Assembly (NCBI GenBank): GCA_910589125.1
Contig: CAJURX010000002.1
Location: 124,001 to 188,000 of the forward strand
Source: an uncultured Eggerthellaceae bacterium
Lineage (GTDB): Bacteria; Actinomycetota; Coriobacteriia; Coriobacteriales; Eggerthellaceae
Direction: 5' to 3'
Length of the DNA: 64,000 nt
Of this stretch, positions 36,823 through 44,008 are shown in pieces (positions within the stretch are counted from its first letter, which is position 1; each line of letters begins with the position of its first letter). The translations under genes were made by a program, and so were the position numbers. Below the pieces are notes generated by a model. It had not been told where the DNA came from. It made no database searches and worked only from the letters and a program-made list of their open reading frames with translations.

Positions 36823-38046
36823 TCATTCGAAATCGAGCTTCTTGAAATCTGACGGGAGCCACCCTTTCGGCAGCGTGAGGTCGAAGGCATCATAATAGAC
36901 ATCCAAGACATCTTGCGCGCAGAAGAGCCGATAGCGCTTGTTGTCATTGACGGGTCGCAAGATGCCCTGCTCCGTCAGCGTCTGGATGATGCCATTCGCC
37001 GCTGGAGCGGTGCGATCATAGCGGCGCTGGATGAGCGCGCCATCCACGAACGGACGCGACAGGAGGTCCGTGGCCAGCTGAACGCATACCGGACTGCAGC
37101 GCCTGCCGCTCAATCGCTCGAGCCACATCTCGCGCAACCGCGCAAAGCGCACCTCTACCTGCTCCATGCGCTCGATCTGGCGCAACGTGGATTTGGCTGC
37201 GTGATACACCCAGAGGCCATAGGGATTCACCGCGCCTTCACCCACAGCCTTGTACCCATCGACCGGGTCATCCACCCGCCCGAGCGTCGTCTCAGCCACC
37301 GACACGGCGATATTGCGCGAATATCCACGCCGGGCGTATATCACGTATGACAACAGCGTGCCCACTGCAGCATTGAGCGCATTGAACGGGCTCACGTAGT
37401 GGAATTGGAGATGCGCCAGGCAGCTTTGCATCTGCGTGAGATACGCTGGCTTCGCGCAGAATGCCATGAGGTCGTTCGCATATCGCGTGAGCTCCTCCGG
37501 CGGCAGCGCTCCCTTGAGCGGCGCATCTCGGTACGGCACCTGCGGGTAGCCTGCCGTGATCAAGGAGATCGGTGGCGCCTCCGCCGCATCTGTCGCGAGC
37601 ACGTCCTCTGGCGGTCGCATCAGATCAGCATGCATCATGGACAGCACCGACCTATCCAACCGCATCACATCTGCCCATCTTGCATCGTGATACTTCTCCA
37701 CCAGGTGCAGATATTTTCGCGCATTCGCCTTGACGTCCTTCTCGCTGCGCGGCCAAGGGCTCTCCGGTGCCACGAAATGAGCATACGGGAGCTCTGACCC
37801 GCAGATCGCCGCAAGCGCGAATACCTCGCTGCGCTTCTGGAACAGCGACATGCATTCCCGATACGGGCTATCCTCTAGATGCTCGTCATAGCGGACGAGC
37901 GCGATCTCAGCCTCAGATGACAGAGCCAGGAGGCCAGGACTGAACACGAGCGGCGCGTCCCCTCCCAAAAGGCGCGCCTGTCCCGCGTCACCCGATTCCA
38001 GCTCCAGCGAATAGCTCGGAAGCGACCGATCAACATCCTTCATCAT
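36823..38046 (-). CDS. Fic-fold protein with degenerate active site
   Basis: 407 residues. The segment at ~219-230 reads SPFNALNAAVGT, in register with the Fic motif HPFxxGNGRxGR: catalytic His, two Gly and both Arg are lost while PF, N and a Gly remain. An upstream stretch (~160-200, GYPQVPYRDAPLKGALPPEE) resembles the beta-flap and PPEE segment that precede the motif in Fic proteins, and the C-terminal ~80 residues look like a winged helix, also usual in Fic proteins. AMP transfer is therefore unlikely. The ATG overlaps the stop of the trigger-factor-like gene (ATGA), implying coupled production. Confidence 0.7.
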   Translation of the reverse strand: MMKDVDRSLPSYSLELESGDAGQARLLGGDAPLVFSPGLLALSSEAEIALVRYDEHLEDSPYRECMSLFQKRSEVFALAAICGSELPYAHFVAPESPWPRSEKDVKANARKYLHLVEKYHDARWADVMRLDRSVLSMMHADLMRPPEDVLATDAAEAPPISLITAGYPQVPYRDAPLKGALPPEELTRYANDLMAFCAKPAYLTQMQSCLAHLQFHYVSPFNALNAAVGTLLSYVIYARRGYSRNIAVSVAETTLGRVDDPVDGYKAVGEGAVNPYGLWVYHAAKSTLRQIERMEQVEVRFARLREMWLERLSGRRCSPVCVQLATDLLSRPFVDGALIQRRYDRTAPAANGIIQTLTEQGILRPVNDNKRYRLFCAQDVLDVYYDAFDLTLPKGWLPSDFKKLDFE

Positions 38047-39338
38047 GATGGCTCCATCACAGCGCTGTCCAGGAGATGAGCGCGTGCCTTCGCCCGCAAC
38101 GCCATCTCATGCAGCTGATACCTCCGCCCATTCATCGTGAGCATCTTCCGTGCCTCATCAACGCCTGATGGAGCCATGGCTCGCAGCGATGCCTCCAGAT
38201 CATCTTCAGTGACCTCCATTCCCTCATGGCGCGCAAGCGCATCCAAGGCGATGCCTTGGCGCAGCACATCGCGAGCACGGCTGCTCATCTGGATCATGAA
38301 CTGCGTGCTGGTAACACCCTGCGCGTTGTAGAACTCCTCTTGGCTCATGCCCTGATGCGAAAGCGCGGTGGAGAAGTTCTGCAACAGGCCCGCGCGCGCA
38401 TATTCGGCATACACCTCAGGCAGATCGATCGAGGGCAAGCGCTCCGCCAACCTCGAAAGGGCTGCCTCAGCGCGCAGCTTATCGTAATCAGCGCGACCGC
38501 GCATCGTGACGTTGTCGCGGATCATCGCCCGGAAGCTGGACACGTCCCGCGCACCCGGGATGTTCTTATGCACCCATTCATCGGTGATGTCAGGAACGTC
38601 CTTCCGCACGATCTTGTGCAGCGTGAGCTCTGCATCCATGGTCTCGGGCACGTCCATCCCCAAGAAGTTCTTGCTGGTGACCACGAACGAGAACGTCTTG
38701 GTCTGCCCCGGCTCCATGGTGCGCAGCTGCTCATGCACCTCATCGGGGAAGCGCCCTTCGATGATGCGATAGATCGACCCATCGGTGCAGAGCGGCTCGA
38801 CCGGCATGCCCGCCTTCTTGGTGGACAAGGAGATGACGCAAGCGCTCGCATCCTGCACGCTTCGCGCATCCATGTCATCCACATAGCTGGCGCGCTTCTC
38901 CACCACGGCTTGCATGTTGCGCTCCACCTGCTCTTCGGTCACCTGGAATGGCGGGATGGACAGCGTCACCGGCTCATAGGAGGAGAGCTCCACCTGTGGA
39001 TTCAGATACAACAGCACCGTACAGGTGAATGGCTTCCCCTCCGTGATATCTGAGGTGGAGCGCACCACCGGCTCTAGCGCCGCTGGGAGCCCTTCAGCCA
39101 AGATGACCTCATCAGCGCATTGATTCGCCAAGCACTGCGCCACCTTCTGCGCCAAGTCATCGCCATAGCGCTGCTCGAATGGCTTCGCGCCTTGATCGGC
39201 GATGTAGTCGATACCCGCCTGCACGGCCAAGAAGGCATAGATCTCCTCTATCTTCGCCGCTGCCTCATCAGCAGAGAGCGTGATCTCCACCTGCTTCTGC
39301 AGATCGGTGGCATCGCTCTCATCGATCAGATACTCCAT
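38043..39338 (-). CDS. Trigger-factor-like protein lacking the ribosome-docking motif
   Basis: 431 residues, trigger-factor length. N-terminal domain ~1-120 aligns with E. coli Tig (VEITLSADEAAAKIEE ... QRYG ... FTCTVLLYLNPQVELSSYE). The docking loop GFRKGKVP of Tig is replaced in register by IDYIADQG, so the Phe-Arg-Lys contact with ribosomal L23 is absent. A diverged FKBP-type domain (~150-250; MEPGQTKTFSF) and the helical C-terminal arm domain (DVPDITDEWVHKNI onward) follow. AGAGGAG precedes the ATG. Likely a chaperone dedicated to a client, perhaps the molybdoenzyme upstream; not the housekeeping Tig. Confidence 0.78.
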   Translation of the reverse strand: MEYLIDESDATDLQKQVEITLSADEAAAKIEEIYAFLAVQAGIDYIADQGAKPFEQRYGDDLAQKVAQCLANQCADEVILAEGLPAALEPVVRSTSDITEGKPFTCTVLLYLNPQVELSSYEPVTLSIPPFQVTEEQVERNMQAVVEKRASYVDDMDARSVQDASACVISLSTKKAGMPVEPLCTDGSIYRIIEGRFPDEVHEQLRTMEPGQTKTFSFVVTSKNFLGMDVPETMDAELTLHKIVRKDVPDITDEWVHKNIPGARDVSSFRAMIRDNVTMRGRADYDKLRAEAALSRLAERLPSIDLPEVYAEYARAGLLQNFSTALSHQGMSQEEFYNAQGVTSTQFMIQMSSRARDVLRQGIALDALARHEGMEVTEDDLEASLRAMAPSGVDEARKMLTMNGRRYQLHEMALRAKARAHLLDSAVMEPS

Positions 39339-39349
39339 GGCTGCTCCTC

Positions 39350-39628
39350 TCAGTCCTGCACGGGCTTCCCGAAATCAGCGCCCCATGGGCACTCCTGCGC
39401 CTCACCCGATCCGTCAGCCTCATTGGCTCGCATGCAAGGGATCGCGCATGCTCGTTGGGCGTATTCGCAATGAATGCTCTTGGGTCCGGGCAGGACGCCT
39501 CCGCATCTCGGGCAGGGGTCACCCAAATGATCTACCATCACCAGGCTGTGACATGAAGAGCATCGCATCGGGCGGGGCCGGGGCTGCCTACAGCGCCCGC
39601 ACTGCGGATTGCATACGTAACATGGCAT
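39350..39628 (-). CDS. Small zinc-ribbon-like Cys-rich protein
   Basis: 92 residues with 12 Cys: CNPQCGRC near the start, CSSC near 23 and CPRC near 40 (a CxxC...CxxC zinc ribbon), then CEYAQRACAIPC, a cluster-like C-x7-C-x3-C group followed by a further Cys in QECPWG. The second half could bind iron-sulfur. No family recognised. AGGAG lies eight bases before the ATG. It is 11 bases before the trigger-factor-like gene on the same strand and separated from the upstream HNH-like gene by 156 bases with a strong hairpin. Confidence 0.65.
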   Translation of the reverse strand: MPCYVCNPQCGRCRQPRPRPMRCSSCHSLVMVDHLGDPCPRCGGVLPGPKSIHCEYAQRACAIPCMRANEADGSGEAQECPWGADFGKPVQD

Positions 39629-39746
39629 TCGTAGTGCTCCTCATCAGATCGGTGAGAGCCGGATCGACACCTCATCCGTGCGAATGGGATGAGGATGTGT
39701 GCGCCCTGCCCGCATCCAAGAGCAAAATGGAACGTATCCGAGGACC

Positions 39747-39773
39747 AGGGCGGGGTCTAGGGTGCCCCGCCCT
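39747..39773 (-). terminator. Internal stem-loop in the accessory operon
   Basis: AGGGCGGGG (39747-39755) pairs exactly with CCCCGCCCT (39765-39773), 12 bases after the HNH-like stop. No T tract follows, so it may stabilise the upstream transcript or lower expression of the downstream chaperone genes rather than stop it. Confidence 0.45.
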
Positions 39774-39784
39774 GACAAGCTGGC

Positions 39785-40045
39785 TTACAGCTGTCCCGCT
39801 GCGCGCATCTTCGCGAAGCAGGGTGCGCAGACGATCATGCAGTTGTCTGCGGTCAGCGGACCCTCGGGGTCCTTCGGGATGGCCTCCCAGCCTCCGATGT
39901 TCGGACCGCCCTGCATCGGCATGATGCAGCGCTGCCCGCACGGGTCCCCATGCCCGTGCTCTTCGTCCGCGCACTCGCAGCATCCGCCGCAACGTGCCCA
40001 GACCTCGTTGACGATCAATGTTGGGAACGGTTCGCGCTCTGCCAT
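39785..40045 (-). CDS. Small HNH-fold-like Cys-rich protein without catalytic His
   Basis: 86 residues. The pattern WARCGGCCEC ... CGQRCIMPMQGG ... ADNCMIVCAPCFAKM resembles the HNH zinc fold (C..C, HHxxP, N, C..CH), but the HH pair is replaced by RC and the final His by Phe, leaving nine Cys. Nuclease action is therefore unlikely; metal or cluster binding is likely. AAGGGG precedes the ATG at 40045; the frame opens 30 bases earlier. It follows the ferredoxin gene by 37 bases, so it belongs to the molybdoenzyme unit and may be a structural or maturation subunit. Confidence 0.65.
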   Translation of the reverse strand: MAEREPFPTLIVNEVWARCGGCCECADEEHGHGDPCGQRCIMPMQGGPNIGGWEAIPKDPEGPLTADNCMIVCAPCFAKMRAAGQL

Positions 40046-40082
40046 GTCATACCCCTTTCTTCCTGTTCCCTTCACTTTGCGC

Positions 40083-40424
40083 TTACTCCTGCGTGTTGTA
40101 GATCACGCTGCGCGGGTGGTCCTCCGCCAGCTTGGCCAAGCTCTCCAGCGTGTCATAGACCATCACGCCAGACTGGCAATGGTGCACGCAGCTAGGCAGC
40201 CTGCCTTCCTTGACCCGCTCCTCGCAGAAGTCGCACAGATGGGTGGGCAACGGAAGATAGGTGAGCTCCCACTGGCCATTGATGTTCTGGCGCGGACCGT
40301 CCTCGCACAGGACGATCCCGTACTGGCCCTCGGGAAGGTCGTGGACCTTCTTGCATGCCACCTCGCACACATGGCAGCCGGTGCAGTACTCGTAATTGAT
40401 GAAGAGTCCGTACTGGTTATTCAT
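40083..40424 (-). CDS. Ferredoxin-type 4Fe-4S partner of the molybdoenzyme
   Basis: 113 residues, smaller than DmsB. Cluster motifs CTGCHVCEVACKKVH (~16-30) and CDFC ... CVHHCQSG (~65-88) give two likely 4Fe-4S sites. The start overlaps the molybdoenzyme stop by eight bases (ATGAATAA), and its GGGAGGA ribosome site lies inside that gene, so production is coupled. No signal peptide. The role is electron transfer to or from the Mo site. Confidence 0.88.
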   Translation of the reverse strand: MNNQYGLFINYEYCTGCHVCEVACKKVHDLPEGQYGIVLCEDGPRQNINGQWELTYLPLPTHLCDFCEERVKEGRLPSCVHHCQSGVMVYDTLESLAKLAEDHPRSVIYNTQE

Positions 40425-42798
40425 ATTTGTATCCTCCCATGGCCAGCTTCTCCACACGGTCGTAGTCCCAGCCGCCGAGACGCGTGACCTGCTCGGAGGG
40501 CATGACCTTGCTGTTCTCCTCCGTGCAGGGGTAGATCTTGCAGAGCAGTCCCTTGTAGGGAGCGCCATAGCCCGTCTCGCCGACCACCATCATGGACGTG
40601 AGGTTGTTGATGTTGGAATCGAACACGCCGAAGAGGTTGGGCTCAGCACCCTCGGTCTCGGGGAACCACCAACCATGCTCAGCGGACGCGCAATCAGGCT
40701 TCATGGCTTCGGTCACCCACGCGATCTGGCGGCAGCGGCCACGCTGGTTCTCGATCCAGACCCACTGGCCATCCTGGATGCCGTACTTCGCGGCGGTCTC
40801 GGGATGGATGCGAACGCGCGGGTTGGGATGGAACTCGCGCATGGTCTTCTGGTTGCGATGCTCAGAGTGGAAGAACTCGAAGGAGCGATGGCCCGTGGTG
40901 AGGACGATCGGGTACTCCTTGAAGCGCTCGGGCGTGGAGATGGGGCTCTCGGGCGGCTCCTCATAGCTGGGGAGCGGGTCATTGCCGAACGCTTCCAGCG
41001 TGGTGCAGTACAGCTCGATCATGCCCGTGGGCGTATTGAAGCCCGGATTGCCGTCGGGACGCAGCTTGCCATCCTCGTAGCGATGATACGACAGCGGCTC
41101 CCAGTCGTAGACCATCTGCTGGAGCCCTGCGAAGTCCTCGGGAACGCCACCCTCCTTCAGGCGGACGTTCAGAAGGTCGATGTCCGTCTCCAGGGGGTTG
41201 CCCTTGTCATCGCACCAAGCAGAGGGGTTCAAGCGACGACCCAGCTCAAGGATGATCTGCTCGTCGGTCTTCGATTCGTAGTACTCCACCACGCGCGTTG
41301 ACTGGCGCAGCGGCGTCCACCACGTGCGCAGCTGGTTGCGCTCGGGGCTCATGGCGCAGGGGAGCACCACGTCAGCGCACGCCACAGCCGTTGGGGTGAT
41401 GCAGTAGTCCACGACCACGTTGAACTCGGTCTTCTTGATGGCGTCATACACGCGCGGCGCCTCGGCGGCCATGTTCGCGATGGAGTTGCACCCCTGGAAC
41501 CAGAGCATCTTCACCGGATAGGGCTCACCGCATTCGATGGCCTGGAGGACCACATCGGATGCCGCCGTGGAGCTCAAGCCGAACTGATGCATCGGGGAGA
41601 TGTCATTGCCTAGGCGCTTGGCGCGGATATCCACGTCCAGGTTCTCGAAGTACCCGCAGAGATACGCCAGGTTCATGTTGTATGCCTCGCGTGCCAGGTA
41701 GTTGCCGCCCGCCTGGTCCACGTTTCCGCAGATAGCATTCAGCGACATGAGGCAATGCGCCTCAGAGATGCCGTTCACGCGCATATCGGTGGTGAGGCCC
41801 CACTGCAGGGCGCCGGGCTTCGCTGCTGCGAACATGCGAGCAGCCTTGCGGATATCCTCGGCATCGCACCATGCTATCTCGGCAGCCTTCTCGCAGGTCC
41901 AGCCAGAGACGCGCTCCTTCAGCTCGTCGAAGCCGTAGCACCACTTGTCCACGAAGTCGTGATCGTAGAGGTCCTCTTCGATGATGAGGTTCGTCATGGC
42001 CAGCGCGATGGCCGAGTCAACACCCGGACGCGGCTGGATCCATACGTCAGCACGAGATGCCAGCCAGGTGAGATCGGGGTCCACTACGATGAGCTTCGTG
42101 CCGCCTTGGGTCATCATATCCACGATCCAGTGACCCAGAAAGCCGTCGCCGTTGGACTTGATGACATCGTTGCCCCAGATGAGCACCACTTCGGGATACT
42201 GGTATTCCGGATGATCCCAGCGCTCTTCGTTGAACTGGGAAGCATCCACCACCGGCAGATCGCCGCAGACGCAGAATGCGAGAGAGGTGCGGGGCACCAT
42301 GCAGCAGTCACCAGAGAGGAAGCCGAAGGACATGTTGGGAGAGCCGAAACCGGCGTAGCAGATCAGCGGATTCTGCCAGCAGACGTTGCGGCCCGTGCCG
42401 ATCATGCCGCAGATGGCCTCAGGACCCCACTCCTTCTGGATGCGTCGCACGTTCTCTTCGATGATGTCGTACGCCTCATCCCACGAGATGCGCTCCCACT
42501 TGTTCTCGCCACGCTCTCCCACGCGCTTCACGGGATACTTCAAGCGGTCGAGCAGCTCGTTGCATGCCTCAGGGAGATTCAAGCAGCGCATGCACAGCCT
42601 GCCGCGGTTGTATGGCTGATTCGGATCGCCCTCGACCCTGTCCAGCTTGCCATCCTTCACATACAGCAAAAGGCCACATGAGTCATGACAACCCGGTGCC
42701 GACCAATGGCACACGCGATAGACGTCGATATCTCCCTCCTTCCAATGAAAATCGGTTTTGTAGAGCTCAGGATCGAACTTCTTCTCGAATAGCTCCAT
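40417..42798 (-). CDS. Mo/W-bisPGD oxidoreductase catalytic subunit (DMSO reductase superfamily)
   Basis: 793 residues, cytoplasmic (no Tat signal). N-terminal cluster site with Cys 30, 37, 41 and 69 (CHWSAPGCHDSCG ... GRLC), a wider first spacing than the usual CxxCxxxC. Cys165/Cys166 in SGDCCMVPRTS lies where family members carry the metal-ligating Cys. The bisPGD binding segments are present (VVLIWGNDVIKSN, VVDPDLTWLASRAD, MLWFQGCNSIANM). It resembles the acetylene hydratase/catechol dehydroxylase side of the family rather than DmsA. First gene of the accessory operon. The substrate is unproven; a catechol-type compound is the best guess from context. Confidence 0.82.
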   Translation of the reverse strand: MELFEKKFDPELYKTDFHWKEGDIDVYRVCHWSAPGCHDSCGLLLYVKDGKLDRVEGDPNQPYNRGRLCMRCLNLPEACNELLDRLKYPVKRVGERGENKWERISWDEAYDIIEENVRRIQKEWGPEAICGMIGTGRNVCWQNPLICYAGFGSPNMSFGFLSGDCCMVPRTSLAFCVCGDLPVVDASQFNEERWDHPEYQYPEVVLIWGNDVIKSNGDGFLGHWIVDMMTQGGTKLIVVDPDLTWLASRADVWIQPRPGVDSAIALAMTNLIIEEDLYDHDFVDKWCYGFDELKERVSGWTCEKAAEIAWCDAEDIRKAARMFAAAKPGALQWGLTTDMRVNGISEAHCLMSLNAICGNVDQAGGNYLAREAYNMNLAYLCGYFENLDVDIRAKRLGNDISPMHQFGLSSTAASDVVLQAIECGEPYPVKMLWFQGCNSIANMAAEAPRVYDAIKKTEFNVVVDYCITPTAVACADVVLPCAMSPERNQLRTWWTPLRQSTRVVEYYESKTDEQIILELGRRLNPSAWCDDKGNPLETDIDLLNVRLKEGGVPEDFAGLQQMVYDWEPLSYHRYEDGKLRPDGNPGFNTPTGMIELYCTTLEAFGNDPLPSYEEPPESPISTPERFKEYPIVLTTGHRSFEFFHSEHRNQKTMREFHPNPRVRIHPETAAKYGIQDGQWVWIENQRGRCRQIAWVTEAMKPDCASAEHGWWFPETEGAEPNLFGVFDSNINNLTSMMVVGETGYGAPYKGLLCKIYPCTEENSKVMPSEQVTRLGGWDYDRVEKLAMGGYKYE

Positions 42799-42945
42799 AC
42801 TCCACCTTCCTCTCTCCTTCTCCTTTGATCGTGGGTGGTGCCGTCATCAAGGCAAAGCCATGGGATAGGGCACCTCACGCAACGCAGGATAGGAAGGAAC
42901 GGCGAAGCCGGATATGGAAGGGATTACAAGATCGGCAGCCCCATT

Positions 42946-42956
42946 CTTGTAACAAG
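42946..42956. promoter_or_regulatory. Palindrome CTTGTAACAAG upstream of the molybdoenzyme
   Basis: An exact 11-base palindrome 148 bases before the start, with a half-site TTACAAG again at 42924-42930. A regulator site is possible; no regulator is assigned. Confidence 0.3.
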
Positions 42957-43050
42957 TCATCAATGAGGAGAGGATGGGGAGCGCCACGAGCGACGCAATG
43001 GCAACGCATCATCGAACATGAGCGCTTATGGCATAACGCCTGCACCCTGT

Positions 43051-43154
43051 CCGTAGCCACGCTCGTGGAGGGTGCGCGAGCAGCTGACGAAGCGCGCTGC
43101 AGCACCCGAATGCGATCCGTCCTTCGCCGCTTCCCGGCATCAGCGCAGCTACAG
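43051..43154. repeat. Foldable ~100-bp repeat, copy A
   Basis: Begins CCGTAGCCACGCT and ends CAGCGCAGCTACAG. It aligns with copy B (44208-44306) at about 84 percent over the first 58 bases and nearly fully over the last 35, with a short length difference in the middle. Its terminal arms are more decayed than those of copy B. Same orientation as copy B; the toxin-antitoxin pair lies between them. Confidence 0.75.
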
Positions 43155-43268
43155 AACCTCACATCACCGATGCTCCCGCAGCCTCCGGAGACCTGTGTTC
43201 TGACCCCTAGCATTCCAGCGTTCTCGATCGCTTGATAGCATGCTCGCAAGAACGTTCATGAGGTGTCT

Positions 43269-43382
43269 ATGTTCGCTGATCGCAAAGAGGAGCTTGAACG
43301 AACCTACGATCCAGACGCGTTCGAGCTCCTTGCGGACAAGGCAGCGAACAGAGCGCACACCGCCACCCAACCGTTGTCCTGA
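43269..43382 (+). CDS. Possible 37-residue ORF or gene remnant
   Basis: Starts MFADRKEELERTYDPDAFEL and ends after a short Ala/Thr-rich tail. The composition is protein-like (amphipathic, DP-A-FE-LLADKAA) and AGGTG lies close before the ATG. No family recognised. It may be the start of a lost larger gene next to the toxin-antitoxin pair, or chance. Confidence 0.3.
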   Translation: MFADRKEELERTYDPDAFELLADKAANRAHTATQPLS

Positions 43383-43442
43383 GCAGACGAGCCTCCGCCT
43401 CTATCAGAAAGGATGACCGGAGCGGCGAAAGTGACCAGGTGC

Positions 43443-43715
43443 TCAGAACAGATCGCTGTGAGAACCCGTACGGACGGCCGTGAGGACGATCGCTTCGTCG
43501 TTGACGCGATAGATCAAGAGCCAGTCCGGTTCGATATGGCATTCACGATTCCCTTTGTAGACCCCTTGCAGCTCATGGTCGCGCAAGGCGGCAGGAAGCT
43601 TCTCGCCCTTCCTCAGTCTCAGGATGGCTTCATCCAGCTTGCCCAGCTCTGCGCCCTGCCTCCTCTTGCGCCGCACATCCTTCTTGAACTGCGAGGTGTA
43701 GGCAACATCGAGCAT
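43443..43715 (-). CDS. yafQ: YafQ-family mRNA-interferase toxin
   Basis: RelE-superfamily ribosome-dependent mRNase, 90 residues. Residues known to matter in E. coli YafQ are visible in order: His in LRDHELQG, His in RECHIEPDW with the following Asp, and His in RTGSHSDLF. The basic helix KKDVRRKRRQG is typical. ATG at 43715 is preferred (GGGGAG five bases upstream, inside the antitoxin end); a GTG at 43721 overlaps the antitoxin stop. Encoded after its antitoxin as usual. Confidence 0.93.
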   Translation of the reverse strand: MLDVAYTSQFKKDVRRKRRQGAELGKLDEAILRLRKGEKLPAALRDHELQGVYKGNRECHIEPDWLLIYRVNDEAIVLTAVRTGSHSDLF

Positions 43716-43717
43716 GC

Positions 43718-44008
43718 TCACTCCCCATCATCGAAGATGGAAGCCCACATCTCCTCATTCGTGCTGAACGGCCCGCTCAGATCACGACGGGCAGCAGCGT
43801 CGTCCATCGCCTGAAGCGTCTCTTTGTTGAAGCCTGCAGGATTGGAAGAATCGAACGGCAATCCGCCCTTGGTGTTGAACGCAGCCACGAACATGCGAAG
43901 GGCATTGCTCGGAGAGGTGCCGATGGCATGGCATATCTCCACGAATGTGGCTTTCTCTTCAGGAGTGACCTTTGTAGAGAGGGGCGCTGTCGTGAGCATG
44001 GAACCCAT
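43718..44008 (-). CDS. dinJ: RelB/DinJ-family antitoxin
   Basis: 96 residues: N-terminal ribbon-helix-helix (LSTKVTPEEKATFVEICHAI, GTSPSNALRMFVAAF) that binds the operon promoter, and a C-terminal toxin-neutralising tail (PAGFNKETLQAMDDAAAR). AAGGAGG precedes the ATG. Its stop lies two bases before the preferred toxin ATG. The RHH fold and partner identify it as the cognate antitoxin of the YafQ-like toxin. Confidence 0.92.
   Translation of the reverse strand: MGSMLTTAPLSTKVTPEEKATFVEICHAIGTSPSNALRMFVAAFNTKGGLPFDSSNPAGFNKETLQAMDDAAARRDLSGPFSTNEEMWASIFDDGE

Larger units (their letters stand above)
42799..43268. other. Spacer upstream of the molybdoenzyme gene
   Basis: About 470 bases without a gene. 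It should hold the molybdoenzyme promoter (minus strand); contains the CTTGTAACAAG palindrome and repeat copy A (both listed). The remainder shows nothing I can name. Confidence 0.5.
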
